Origin: Pseudorasbora parva | Lineage: Eukaryota; Chordata; Actinopteri; Cypriniformes; Gobionidae | Direction of reading: 5' to 3' | DNA: 64,000 bases | Assembly (NCBI RefSeq): GCF_024679245.1 | Contig: NC_090178.1 | Location: forward strand, 15,206,713 to 15,270,712 | In this document: piece after piece, positions 1-14,600 of the stretch | Layout of the letters: the number at the start of each line of letters is the position of its first letter | How positions within the stretch are numbered: the stretch's first letter is position 1 | Program-made: the position numbers and the translations under genes | Notes under the pieces: generated by a model | Told to the model about the DNA's origin: nothing | Databases searched by the model: none | What the model saw: the letters and a program-made list of their open reading frames with translations, nothing else

Positions 1-2477
<2,477 letters not shown>

Positions 2478-2480
<3 letters not shown>

Positions 2481-2528
2481 TTTATATATATATATAAACT
2501 CTGTATATATATATATATATAAAATATA

Positions 2529-2607
<79 letters not shown>
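2478..2607. repeat. (TA)n microsatellite
   Basis: Interrupted TA tract between pieces of the Tc1-like fragment. Confidence 0.95.
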
Positions 2608-2610
<3 letters not shown>

Positions 2611-2639
2611 CACCTAAAGGATTATTTATATACCAGAGT

Positions 2640-3579
2640 TTAGGTCATTATTCGCTCTCAAATTCCTATTGTGCATCCTGGACATCGGTGACATAATCTG
2701 TTATTGGTTTTCGTGATATGCAATTTGATTCCCCTGATGTGCAATGTGGTGCTCAGTAGATCAGATACAAATCAATGACCAAACAGGCCATCCTTACACA
2801 CTGCTTGCTGAGGATCTCTATTGACCTCCGCTCCTTAAATGCATTTCCTGTTTGGCTCACCCTACAGGGCTTCCTCCCAACCCATCCTGTTCCTTTATGG
2901 GGCTGGTTTCAGACAGAAAAAGGTTCTGGGTTTCAGGCTCGCTCTTGGCCACTTATTATCCAATGACGTCCAAGAGACTCCAAATAAAAAGCCGCCATCA
3001 GGGCATTTCTGTTCATTCAACCCTGATCCGTGGCCCTCTACCCATGCAACAGACATTTAGAGCGGGAGAGCCAAAAATAGACATATTATACGATTGTTTC
3101 ATGTCAATGAACGTGACATAATCAATGAGATGTGTGAGTAAAAATATAGTCAGTGCTTTTTGTAGGCTTTCAGGCATAAGCTGCTGAAAAATATACATTC
3201 ATGTCACAGAAAAAGGCTGATCGTTTTGACTGCGATTATATTTAGTGTGTCCTCATAAGCCTCTGGAACAACCTCCGCTCCAAGTAATGTACCACAATCC
3301 CTCACAGTACAATCAATACCGACTTTTTGTGCAATGAATAAAAGCACCACGGAGGTGGCCCCAATTGATTATATATGTAAATTGACTGTTGAAGGATGTG
3401 TAAAAGTGAACTGAGCTCATTGTGTTTTTTGGCTGTTTTTGGTCTTTTTAAATAGCTTTGAATCTTAAGGGTCGCATTGACATACCGTAGTTAATGCATG
3501 CTTAAAATCGTCAAGGCATGAATTCACTCTCATGTGAAGGTCAGACCAGAGATTTACAAGGTTTCCGACATGTTCTGTC
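2640..3579. other. Intergenic, no gene seen
   Basis: Overlapping short frames at 2775-3198 in different phases and strands show no protein features. No repeat recognised. Confidence 0.55.
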
Positions 3580-3581
3580 TA

Positions 3582-5183
3582 CAACCCCAAATCAGAAAAA
3601 GTTGGGACAGAATGGAATGTGAAAATAAAATAAAAAAGTATAAAAAAGTTATTTCTAAAATTACTTTGACTTGTATTTCATTGCAGACAATATGAACACA
3701 AAATGTTTCATGTTTTGTCCGGTCAACTTCATGTCATTTGTAAATATGCATCCTTTCCTGTCATTCAGACCTGCAACACATTTCAAAAAAAGTTGGGACA
3801 GGAGCAATTTAGGGCTAGTAATGAGGTAAAAGGGTTAAATAATTATGTGATTTGAAACAGGTGATGTCAACAGGTGATTGAAATTATGATTTGGTACAAA
3901 AGCAGCATTCAAGAAAGATCTAATCCTTTAGGAGCAAAGATGGGCCGAGGATTGCCAGTTTGCCAACAAATACGTGAGAAAATTATTAAAATGTTTAAAA
4001 ACAATGTTCCTCAAAGAAAGATAGGAAGAGATTTGGATATTTCACATTCAACAGTGCATAACATAATTACAAGATTCAAGGAATCTGGAGGAATTTCAGT
4101 GCGTAAAGGACAAGGCCGCAAGCCTAAGCTGAACAACCGTGATCTCTGATCCCTCAGGCGGCACTGCATCAAGAATCGTCATTCATCTATAAGCGATATC
4201 ACCACATGGGCTCAGGACTACTTTAGCAAACCTTTGTCAAGTACCGCAATACGTAGTTACATCCACAAATGCCAGTTAAAACTGTACTGTGCCAAAAGGA
4301 AGCCTTATGTTAACAGTGTCCAGAAGCGCCGTCGACTTCTCTGGGCTCGGAGGCATCTGGGATGAACCATCACACAGTGGAAATGTGTACTGTGGTCAGA
4401 TGAATCAGTATTTCAGGTATTTTTTGGGAGGAATGGACGCCGTGTGCTCCGGACCAAAGAAGAAAAGGATCATCCAGACTGTTACCAGCAACAAGTCCAA
4501 AAGCCAGGGTCTGTCATGGTATGGGGTTGTGTCAGTGCCCTTGGCAAAGGTAACTTGCACTTCTGTAAAGGCACCATTAATGCTGAAAAGTACATAGAGA
4601 TTTTGGAGCATAATATGCTGCCTTCAAGAAGATATCTTTTCCAGGGACGTCCATGCATATTTCAACAAGACAATGCAAAACCACATTCTGCACACATTAC
4701 AAAGTCCTGGCTGCGGAGGAAGAGGGTACGGGTACTTGACTGCCCTGCCTGCAGTCCCGACCTGTCTCCAATAGAGAATGTGTTGCACATTTTGAAGCGC
4801 AAAATGCGACAACAAAGACCCCGTACTGTTGCCCACCTTAAGACTTGTTTGCAGGAAGAATGGGACAAAATTACACCTGAAACACTTCATTACTTGGTGT
4901 CTTCAGTCCCTAAACGTCTTTTAAGTGTTGTGAAAAGGAATGGCAACATTACAAAGTGGTAAATGCTTTACTGTCCCAACTTTCTTTGAAATGTGTTGCA
5001 GGTCTGAAGGACAGGAAAGGATGCATATTTACAAATGACATGAAGTTGACCGGACAAAACATGAAATATTTTGTGTTCATATTGTCTGCAATGAAATACA
5101 AGTCAAAGTAATTTTATAAATCACTTCTTTTTTATTTTATTTGCACATTCCATACTGTCCCAACTTTTTCTGATTTGGGGTTG
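3582..5183 (+). mobile_element. Tc1-like transposon, complete ends, dead gene
   Basis: A 1602-base element starting CAACCCCAAATCAGAAAAAG and ending in its inverted copy, flanked by TA at 3580-3581 and 5184-5185. The inverted terminal repeats are about 220 bases, with the shared inner motifs AAAAAGTTGGGACAG and TGACATGAAGTTGACCGG. It encodes a transposase with two nonsense codons (see next entry). Confidence 0.93.
3940..4962 (+). pseudogene. Tc1-like transposase with two nonsense codons
   Basis: One reading frame runs from MGRGLPVCQQ to ...GNITKW with no frameshift, about 340 codons, but is broken by TGA at 4147-4149 and TGA at 4363-4365. The first follows the helix-turn-helix region (SHSTVHNIITRF), the second lies just before the first catalytic aspartate in WSDES. 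The remaining catalytic signatures are present: FQQDNAKPH and LSPIENVL. An in-frame ATG at 3874 could extend the start by 22 codons, but the MGRG start matches the family. Such a gene cannot make full-length enzyme; the ends could still be moved in trans. Confidence 0.9.
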
Positions 5184-5199
5184 TAAACAAGAGATAACA

Positions 5200-5700
5200 C
5201 ATTAAAAAATCATACTGATTCCAAAATTTTAAAAAGGTATACAATATCAAACTGCGATGCACTGTGTATTCTGACACCATTCTATCAGAGCCAGCTTTAA
5301 CTTCTTGAGCAATCTTAGCTACAGTAGCTTGTCTGTTTGATCGGCCCACTTGGGCCAGCCTTCGCTCCCCACGAGCATCAATGAGCCTTGGCCACCCATG
5401 ACCCTGTCGACAATTCACCACTGTTTCTTCCTTGGACCCCTTTTGAGATACTGACCACTGCAGACCGGGAACATCCCACAAGATCTATAGTTCTGGAGAT
5501 GCTCTGTCTAGCCATCACAATTTGGCCATTGTCAAACTCACTCAAATCCGTACGCTTGCCCCTTTTTCCTGCTTCTAACACATCAACTTTAAGGACAAAA
5601 TGTTCACTTGCTGCCTAATATATTCCATCCTCTAAAAGGTGCTGTGATGAAGAGATGAACAGTGTTATTCACTTCAGCTATGTTATGCCTGATCGGTGTA
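5200..5700 (-). mobile_element. Tc1-like element fragment (5' half)
   Basis: On the minus strand, a decayed transposase N-terminus is visible: [20 protein letters not shown]...[16 protein letters not shown] (from 5581 down), then after a frameshift [20 protein letters not shown] and NRQATVAKIAQEV (5290-5410). Only the DNA-binding half remains, with no catalytic part. It abuts the right end of the preceding element. Confidence 0.8.
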
Positions 5701-6524
5701 TGCATTCACAATTAATAATAATATCTATAATTAATATAATTGCAAGTATTTCCATTTGATGTTTTCACAAAAATGGCCCTTCTTACCTTTTACTTGCCTG
5801 TTCCCATCCCTTTAAGCTCTCTAACAGGATTTGACAGCAGGCAGTGACGCTATGGTCATGTTTTATCTCTGCGTGGCCAGTTTGAAAGCATGGCAAAGGA
5901 AACCAAGGATCAGATATGTGGCTAAAAGATGACATTAGATTGACATTAGCACTCTCACACCAACGTCCAGAGGAAAACGTTTTTCTAAAGCATTTCTAAG
6001 CTCTGAAATAACAGAAGGAAACAATGTAGGCGCCACCAGCCACAGCCCATGGAGAAGCAGACACACCTCTAACAATTTTTTCCCACTAAATGTACACTGT
6101 AATCTGAGTGTACAACAGTTCCAGGCTCTTGGGAGTGTGTGTTGTGGAGGTGTGCGTGTGTGCGCGCGAGTGGACGGAGTTGCTGAAGACCCTCAAATGA
6201 CCAATGACCCTCTCTCAGTGTGAAGGCATTCTTCGCATTCTGTGGGAGTTTATTCCTACACCGCCATTTACTCTTGGGAGGTGTGGAGTGAGGGCAGGGG
6301 CCAAGTTATTAGCTGCCATAGTCGTGCCCACATATTGAGTTTCAGAAGGATAATATTTGGATTTTCTGAGTGACTCTGAGTCTGTCCAGACTGATCGGAG
6401 AGTCCTGCAGTTTAAGAGTGCTGTGCTAAAGTGGAGACACAGTGGGATCCTAATGATATGGTCGGGAAGAGAATTTGACCCTTTAGCATGCCCCACCCTT
6501 TTTATTTCTAGTTCTGTTTCTTTA
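5701..6524. other. Intergenic, no gene seen
   Basis: Moderate GC with a short GT/GC-rich run near 6140-6170. The minus-strand frame at 6215-6541 has no family pattern. Confidence 0.55.
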
Positions 6525-6974
6525 TTAAAGGAATAGTTCACCCATAAATAAAAAATAAAAATGATCCCGTAATTTGCTCACCCTCAAGCCATGGTTTATA
6601 TAAATTTCTTCTTTCAGCCGGACAAAATCATTGTTATATTAAATATAATGTTTAATGTTTCATCTTCCCAGCTTTGTAATGGCAAAGCTTCAACAAGTGA
6701 ATCTATCCACAATAAAAGTAATCCATATAACATCAGTGGGTTATACATTCCTTCTGCCAGTGGACTTTAAACAAGATTGTTTTGCTTACCCCACTAGCAG
6801 ATTATTTAGCTTATTTTAAGCAAAAACTTTCTTAATTTTGAGTTTTTTCCCCCCAAAACAAGACAATGATTTTTTATTTGTTTAGTAAATATTTCTTAAT
6901 GTAAGAATTTTTAGAAATTTTGACTAGAAACAAGACAAAAAAAATAAGTAAGAAAAGCATTTTTTGCAGTGTTT

Positions 6975-7037
<63 letters not shown>

Positions 7038-7499
7038 CATATTTATAACTTTATAAACTATAATCACTGGCTTTCGGGAAAGGCCATATACGTGGATTCA
7101 CGAGAGAGTCGAGTCCTGGCGGAAGGGTGATCTCTGTCGTAGGATGTAGCTCCTCTTCTCTTATATTGAATTCCTCTGACATTTTTCTTTAAAACGTATA
7201 ATTTTATATAATATCATTTGTGGCCGACATTTTGTTTTGCTCTTTCCTCTGTGCTTCTGCATTGGTCATTTCTCACCTAAGCTGCTACACCTACGTCAAA
7301 CGTTCTTACAAAAACCCATTGCTTCAGAAAACATTTATTAACCCACTCGAGTCAACGCCATTACAAAGAGTCATGATATTTTTAATATAACTCTGATTTT
7401 GTTCAGCTTTAAGAAGAAAGCCATATACATCTAGGATGGCTTGAGGGTAAGGGATAATTAAATGATAATTGTAATTTTTAGCTGAACCATTTCTTTTAC
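6525..7499. mobile_element. Angel-like MITE with internal repeats
   Basis: Left end TTAAAGGAATAGTTCACCC, right end GCTGAACCATTTCTTTTA, with inverted inner arms (TTCTTCTTTCAGCCGGACAA versus its complement near 7410). Within it lie another fish repeat (about 6772-6970, CTAGAAACAAGACAAAAA) and an (AAT)n microsatellite at 6977-7033. Confidence 0.7.
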
Positions 7500-9375
7500 C
7501 CACATGTTCTTTTAAGATTGACTTAAATAAAATGAGGTTCTCTGGGCCCTAATGATGTACAAGTAAAAGGCACATTAAATGAATATGAATTATATTATCA
7601 CATATAAAAATAAATAATAATCATAAAACAGTAAAAATAAAATACAAAATTACTATTATTATGATGAAAATTTAAAAAAAAAATGAATACTGATATGTTA
7701 TGCCTGTGGTCTGAAAACATAAACATAATGTAGCATAATGCTATATAAACATAATGTTTTACAGGGGATGGTTGTAGTTTTTATATAATAATTTCTCAAA
7801 TGAGTGAGATTGGGTGAGATTAATCAAGACGCTTTATTGTTTTATTTTATATTAAACTATTGAGAAAGCAGACCAAAAAACTAATCATATAATAAATTGG
7901 ACCGGCATAAGTATTGCATAAGCTTGTGGACACGTTGTAAAACAGTATAACTTAATCTTGCTGGTTTAACAAATGTAGGAACAACAACAACACTAACTGG
8001 CCTGGGTATAAGCTTCCAATAACACAAGTTTGTAACCAATCATGTTAAAGAACTGCAGAGCTTTATCCTCTGACTTAAGCCTTTTCCTGGGGATGCTTTT
8101 TCATCCTCTCCGGACTATGTGGGAAAAACCCTTACCCTCCCAGCCTTCCTCCTTTAGATCAATATTTGAAAATGTGAACTAGTGTGGATACAATGGCGAT
8201 GGAGGAATGAATGAAAACGAATGAGTGATTTGAGACCAAAAGATTCCCACTACCCACCGCTTCAACGTTTTCAACCCAACTGCCAAATAAAAGCTAAACA
8301 TAATCAGTACTCTTCTATACCAATCAGCTTGAGAAAGTGCTTTGGAAAGTGGGAGATGTTGAAACAGATGTTTTTCATATTGCTCTTGCTGTGTTAAACT
8401 GAGAAGTGTTGTGTTACATTAGCACACTGAGGTTCATTGCTGTCAGTATCGCCTTCACTTTCATTTCCCCGTAATTACACACAACCCCACTCTAGCGTCC
8501 ATTAAAGCAGGTTTGAGTGTGCCTGCTCCACTGGCAGTCCAAAAATATGTATCCTTTTCAAAGGTAAAATTAGTACGTTCCATGGCTCTCGCAGTGGCCA
8601 TTAAAAAGTTCTCAGCATAACATCATTCAGTCAATTTGCATTCGAGCATTCAAACAAGGAGGTTTGTGTTTTTCAGGTGTAAACCTTCCCCATGAGAAGC
8701 AGAAACGTTATCCAAACACTAAATCTCTGGAGTAAATAGTCTGAACATTACCGACTTCTCACTAAGGTGGGAATATTTTCATGTTCTCAGTCTACATGTT
8801 GTAAAAAGGAAATTATAATAACAGCACTGTCTTCATTTTACAGGTATTTAATAATTAATTACCTGGATCTACTCGTTTATCACCTGGAACTGATAATGAT
8901 CAACTCGTAGTGAACCCAAACTCTCCTGTTATCATGTTGGAGGTATAAATAGAGATATATCCTGAAGTTGTAAGCATTAAGAGTTGTAGTATGTGATGAG
9001 GATTATGGGTATGGTAGTTCTATACCCAAATTATCAGTGAGGTACACAGTGGGATGAAGGCGGTGTTTTTTTTAGTCCCTACACAGTTTACTGCTCCTTA
9101 CACACTGAGAAGGGGATTTCTGTTGAAGTTCACATGACAAAATGTGATTAGAATGCCCTGCAACATCAAACAAGGGCATTACTTTATCCTCCAGAGTTAT
9201 GTTGACATATTATACTTAATATCAATATATTATAAATGACAATATTTTCCTGTTTTTAATTGCCTTCATGCATTTATTTAAAATGTCATTATAATATTAA
9301 ATGTAAATAATATTATGTTATTTTATTTTTTGAACATTTAACTCATGATGTTCAAACATCTTTTTCATTAATGTG
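7500..9375. other. Intergenic, no gene seen
   Basis: AT-rich, no open frame of note, no repeat recognised. Unusually free of mobile elements for this window. Confidence 0.6.
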
Positions 9376-10042
9376 CAAACCGGATTCCAAAAAAGTTGGG
9401 AGACTGTACAAATTGTGGATAAAAACAGAATGCAATGATGTGAAATTTTACATTTCAATATTTTATTCAGAATACAACATAGATGACACATCAAATGTTT
9501 AAACTGATCAAATGTATAATTTTCAGGGGAAAATAAGTTTATTTTAAATTTCATGGCATCAACACATCTCAAAAAAGTTGGGACAAGGCCATGTTTACCA
9601 CTGTGTGGCATCCTCTCTTCATTTTATAACAGTCTGCACACGTCTGGGGATTGAGGAGACAAGTTGCTCGAGTTTAGGAACAGGAATGTTCTCCCATTCT
9701 TGTCTAATACAGGCTTCTAGTTGCTCAACTGTATTAGGTCTTCTTTGTTGCATCTTCCTCTTTATGATGTGCCTTTCTCTTTATGAAGTTGAGAAACGCA
9801 AGACCCAACACTCTGGATGAGCTTAAGGCCGCTATCGAAGCATCCTGGGCCTCCATAACACCTTTTATATGGGGGAACGATCTGGACTGCAGACTGGCCA
9901 TTTCATTACCCTAATCCTTATTTTATGCCATGATGTTGTAATTGATGCAGTATGTGGTCTGGCATTGTCATGTTGGAAATGACAAGGTCTTCCCTGAAAG
10001 AGACGACATCTGGATGGGAGCATATGTTTTAGAACTTAGATA
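9376..10042 (-). mobile_element. Older Tc1-like element, left part
   Basis: Starts CAAACCGGATTCCAAAAAAG and carries the GTTGGGACAAGGCCATG inner repeat and non-coding strand of a transposase C-terminus. It is interrupted at about 9774-9868 by a piece of a different Tc1-like family and again at 10042 by a complete element. The orientation is by analogy to related teleost copies whose gene lies on the minus strand. Confidence 0.75.
9774..9868 (+). mobile_element. Patch of another Tc1-like transposase gene
   Basis: About 95 bases that read as the 3' part of the transposase of the element at 10045-11599 (motif CTGGATGAGCTTAAGGC; here with the in-frame GCCGCTATCGAAGCATCC that the nearby copy has lost). 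It replaces a stretch of the host element, whose sequence continues on both sides. Confidence 0.75.
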
Positions 10043-10044
10043 TA

Positions 10045-11599
10045 CAGGTCCTTCTCCAAAAATTAGCATATTGTGATAAAGTTCATTATTTTCCATAATG
10101 TAATGATAAAAATTAAACTTTCATATATTTGATTTCATTGCACACCAACTAAAATATTTCAGGTCTTTTATTGTTTTAATACTGATGATTTTGGCATACA
10201 GCTCATCTAAAAAAATTAGCATATCATGAAAAGGTTCTCTAAACGAGCTATTAACTTAATCATCTGAATCAACTAATTGACTGTAAACACCTGCAAAAGA
10301 TTCCTGAGGCTTTTAAAAACTCCCAGCCTGGTTCATTACTCAAAACCGCAATCATGGGTAAGACTGCCGAGCTGACTGCTGTCCAGAAGGCCATCATTGA
10401 CACCCTCAAGCGAGAGGGTAAGACACAGAAAGAAATTTCTGAACGAATAGGCTGTTCCCAGAGTGCTGTATCAAGGCACCTCAGTGCAAAGTCTGTGGGA
10501 AGGAAAAAGTGTGGCAAAAAACGCTGCACAACGAGAAGAGGTGACCGGACCCAGAGGAAGATTGTGGAGAAGGACCGATTCCAGACCTTGGGGGACCTGC
10601 GGAAGCAGTGGACTGAGTCTGGAGTAGAAACATCCAGAGCCACCGTGCGCAGGCGTGTGCAGGAAATAGGCTGCAGGTGCGGCATTCCCCAGGTCAAGCC
10701 ACTTTTGGGCTACAGAGAAGCAGCACTGGACTGTTGCTCAGTGGTCCAAAGTACTTTTTTCGGATGAAATCAAATTTTGCATGTCATTCGGAAATCAAGA
10801 TGCCAGAGTCTGGAGGAAGACTGGGAAGAAGGAAATGCCAAAATGCCTGAAGTCCAGTGTCAAGTACCCACAGTCAGTGATGGTCTGGTGTGCCATGTCA
10901 GCTGCTGGTGTTGGTCCACTGTGTTTTATCAAGGGCAGGGTCAATGCAGATAGCTATCAGGAGATTTTGGAGCACTTTGTGCTTCCATCTGCTGAAAAGC
11001 TTTACGGAGATGAAGATTTCGTTTTTCAGCACGACCTGGCACCTGCTCACAGTGCCAAAACCACTGGTAAATCGTTTACTGACCATGGTATTACTGTGCT
11101 CAATTGGCCTGCCAACTCTCCTGACCTGAACCCCATAGAGAATCTGTGGGATAGTGTGAAGAGAAAGTTGAGAGACACAAGACCCAAAACTCCGGATGAG
11201 CTTAAGGCATCGAAGCATCCTTGTCCTCCATAACACCTCAGCACTGCCACAGGCTTATTGCCGCCATGCCACGCCGCACTGAAGCAGTCATTTCTGCAAA
11301 AGGATTCCCGACCAACTATTGAGTGTATAACTGAACATAAGTATTTGACGGTTTACTTTTTTTGTATTAAATACACTTTTCTTTTATTGGTCGGATGAAA
11401 TTTGCTAATTTTTTGAGATAATAATTTTGGGTTTTCATGAGCTGTATGCCAAAATCATCAGTATTAAAACAATAAAAGACCTGAAATATTTCAGTTGGTG
11501 TGCAATGAATCTAAAATATATGAAAGTTTAATTTTTATCATTACATTATGGAAAATAATGAACTTCATCACAATATGCTAATTTTTTTAGAAGGACCAG
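10045..11599 (+). mobile_element. Tc1-like transposon inserted inside another Tc1-like element
   Basis: Ends are CAGGTCCTTCT and its near-inverted copy AGAAGGACCAG, flanked by TA at 10043-10044 and 11600-11601. The terminal repeats are about 210 bases (shared inner motif AAAATTAGCATAT, ATGTAATGATAAAAATTAAA). It splits the older element covering 9376-10042 and 11602-11698: the sequence resumes after it with CATTTTAGCATTGATGGTGCC. Its transposase is frameshifted. Confidence 0.9.
10354..11233 (+). pseudogene. Tc1-like transposase, frameshifted
   Basis: Begins MGKTAELTAVQKAIIDTLKR with the helix-turn-helix region (ISERIGCSQSAVSRHL), basic linker KKCGKKR and a second HTH. The frame is lost near 10690-10780, next to the first catalytic motif (FSDE around 10756), and resumes in another frame as SFGNQDARVWRK...VFQHDLAPAH...[11 protein letters not shown]. 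The 3' end is broken again at about 11205, where KASKHPCPP replaces the normal C-terminus. At least two small deletions separate it from a working gene. Confidence 0.88.
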
Positions 11600-11601
11600 T
11601 A

Positions 11602-11698
11602 CATTTTAGCATTGATGGTGCCTTTCCAGATGTGTAAGCTGCCCATGCCACACGCACTCATGCAACCTCATATCATCAGAAATACAGGCTTTTGAAAC
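11602..11698 (-). mobile_element. Older Tc1-like element, continuation
   Basis: Continues the host element at 9376-10042 after the nested insertion (TTCCAGATGTGTAAGCTGCC, CATGCCACACGCACTCATGC). It is cut off at about 11698; the rest of the element, including its right end, is absent. Confidence 0.75.
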
Positions 11699-11794
11699 GG
11701 CATTATTTCGGACTTCAACCCGTTGGTTGCAACTAATTTCTTTTTGACTGAAGAAGGAAAGACATTAACATCTTGGAGGAGATGGGGGTGAATA

Positions 11795-11842
11795 AATTAT
11801 CAGGAAATTTTCATTTTGAAGTTAACTAATCCTTTAAGACAT
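11795..11842. mobile_element. Isolated MITE right end
   Basis: AATTTTCATTTTGAAGTTAA and CTAATCCTTTAAG resemble the right ends of the Angel-like MITEs. No matching left end nearby. Confidence 0.45.
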
Positions 11843-12372
11843 GTCATTTCACTCTCGACCATCTTTAAAAAGGCCTCTCGGGCATGCAAGTGCAGCTCCT
11901 ATTTCTTTGAACAAAGAAAAATCAATTTCTCCAAAACTGTTCACATTTACAATTACATTTCATATTTGAAAGCATAAATGAAATTTGACAACATGTGTCT
12001 CATAAATTGAATTTCTAAATGTTTGAATCGTGTCAAAAAATGATCTAATGGCAGCTGCAGTGGCGCAATGAATTTACTAATCAACGATTGGCTCTTTCAT
12101 TTAGAAGACGAGGCTTATTCAAATTCTGAAAAAAAAGTGAGAATTGTGAGTTTATATCTTGCAGTTCTGACTTTATAACTCACATTTGCAAGTTTATATC
12201 CAGCAACAAAAAAGTCAGAATTGTGAGATGTATACTCACAATTGTGAGATAAAATGTTGCAATCATCTATTAAAATGCTTTAATCTTTATTTTTACAATG
12301 AGTACTTTTAACATTTTAACTATTATTATTATTAATATAAATAATACTACTACAAATAATAATTGTGCTTAT

Positions 12373-12517
12373 CTTCAATTTACGGAAATATGTTGTGCCT
12401 CTCGCAGTTAAAAATGGTTACGCTACATCTGACGACATTACTCAACATTTGCACTTATCAGATGTAGCGTGAGCATTTTGAACTGCAAGAGGCACTACAC
12501 ATTTTCCTTTAGTTGAA
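12373..12517. repeat. Long inverted repeat
   Basis: Arms 12373-12432 and 12458-12517, about 60 bases each with roughly 80 percent match (CTCGCAGTTAAAAATG versus CATTTTGAACTGCAAGAG; CGCTACATCTGA versus TCAGATGTAGCG), loop 25 bases. Probably a remnant of a foldback element; no flanking duplication found. Confidence 0.75.
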
Positions 12518-12824
12518 GCCGGAAGGTGATCGGCCGGAAACTAGATAATTTTCTTTATAAAGTGTCAAATATTATATTTTTCTTATACAAACACATAACA
12601 ATAACAAGTCCCCCCACAATAATTAGATATGGCCAAATTGTCCCCCTCCCAATGTTTGAAATTCTTGCTTTCCTGCACTACATTACCCAGCATTCTGTAT
12701 GTTAAGGATGATGTATGTGATGGACAGATGCACTTTTATGGACTTTAAGAACAGATCAACAATCACTGCCATTATAAAGCTTGGATTAGCCAGGACTTTT
12801 TAAATATAACTTCATATTTTATAG

Positions 12825-12930
12825 GATGACTTGGGGGAGGGGGAGTAAATCATGGGTTCATTTTTGGGTAAACTAACCCTTTAAGTGAAAAATAGAAATT
12901 AGTTTTGTGGTAACTATCCCTTTAATTGTC
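12825..12930. mobile_element. MITE right-end pieces
   Basis: GGGTAAACTAACCCTTTAAG at 12866-12885 and GTAACTATCCCTTTAATTG at about 12909-12928 are two further right-end motifs of the Angel-like family. Confidence 0.45.
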
Positions 12931-13956
12931 ATCAAGTGAGGATAAAGGTAAAACTATAGAACTGTTTTACTCATTCATTTTTCTCTCTTTTTGTCTTGCT
13001 TATACAGACCCATAAGAAAAACAAGAAATGTCCCTTGCATGTGTCAGAGACTTACAGTCTCACTTGCCTCTGTCGATTAACATTGTATTGTATTATGAGG
13101 TTGAATAATGATACATTAAATGAATATCTTGAAAATCATTTTAATGTCAAATCAAACCACAGTTCAGTCTGTGGTATGTGCTGCATGGCTGTTTTTGATA
13201 TACGTTGATGGGACTCCTATGTGATGTGGCAGTCTTTAGACTTCATTCTTAGTCAAATCTCCTCTTTCCATCACTCCATTCCACCTCTCCGCCAACATCA
13301 CTCCTAACCCACAAATGCTCCTTGTTTTCATTTTGCCCTCTCAGTGTCTCCTGTCTAAGACTTTTGACAGAGCGGGCTGACTCTTTCACTGGAGGAAAGA
13401 GAAGGGTCCGTAGACCTGCCAAAACACCACTGGCGGTTGAGAAACAATGGCACACCCTGCACATTTTTCGACACTCTGAGAACCCCAGACTTTCCCTCAG
13501 CACAATGATCCTCTCCTTTTGTTTGTGGATCTCAGCAGCCCTGGAAATCGACATTGGCAGCATTGGCTGGCAAGCCTCAAGATGACTTGACCAACATGGT
13601 CACCCCTCCTGCCAAAGGAGCAGGGGAAAAGGAACAGAGAATGAGAGAAATGCTTTAATTGCTACAGGAATCTAGACAGTTTCAGATGAAATTTGTTTGA
13701 GAAATGTGTGGGTAATCGTATGAGGTGAGGGGAGCCGGGCCCATCCAAAAGCCTAATGGCAACTTCTGTGGCTTTCCAGACCAAGAACTCAACTGCAAAT
13801 CCCTTTCCAGATAGTGAAGGAGAATTTTAGAGCAATTATATGTGCATGTGTTTGTTTAGATCAAATGAAACAGCAGGCTGTTAAGGGCTGTGCCTTGGGA
13901 TAATTGGGATAAAAAATATTCTAGGTTCCATAGAGAAACATTCTCACGACTTTTAA
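12931..13956. other. Intergenic, no gene seen
   Basis: Opposed open frames at 13249-13585 overlap on both strands and neither shows domains or splice context. Higher complexity and GC than the flanks, so a conserved non-coding element is possible. Confidence 0.5.
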
Positions 13957-14600
13957 AGGGATAGTTCACCTAAAAATCTACATTTTGTCATTTCCCTTCC
14001 TAAAATACGCTTATTCAGGTGTGCTATTTGTATACTTATTTTAAACTTAAAATAGGAAAGTATATTTTCAGTCAACTAATTTTGCGAAATATACTTAAAA
14101 ATTGCACTTAAGGTTAGTTCACCCAAAAAAATATATATTTTTTTTTTTTTGGTGAACTCACACCCGTAAGACCTCCATTCATCTTTGGAACACAGTTTAA
14201 GATATTTTATATTTAGTCCAAGGGCTTTCTGTTCCTTCAATGAAAGTGAATGCACACTGTACTGTCCATGTCCAGAAAGGTAATAAAAACATAATCAAAG
14301 TAGTCCATATGTGACATCAGTTGGTTGATTAGAATCTCTTGAAGCATTGAAAATACATTTTGGTCCAAAAATAACAAAAACGACGACTTTATTCAGCATT
14401 GTCTTCTCTTCCTGGTTTGTTTTCAATCCTCAAATAAAGATTCAAACGGGGTATGAATCAGCAGATTGATTTATGATTCGCAAATGTCACGTGATTTCAG
14501 CAGTTTGGCAGTTTGACACGCGATCCGAATCATGAATCAATCCATAACTGTTTGAATTTTTATTTGAGGATTGAAAACAAACCAGGTAGAACCTGACAAA
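13957..14600. mobile_element. Angel-like MITE pieces with inner inverted repeat
   Basis: AAAGGGATAGTTCACCTAAAA at 13957 and GGTTAGTTCACCCAAAAA at 14107 are two left-end motifs. Further in, 14411-14480 and 14521-14586 are inverted copies (CCTGGTTTGTTTTCAATCC versus its complement), arms about 65 bases with a 40-base spacer. The right end is not clear. Confidence 0.6.

Noticed and set aside
13249..13585. A small host gene
   Set aside because: Opposed frames on both strands of similar length, no domain, no splice or start context.
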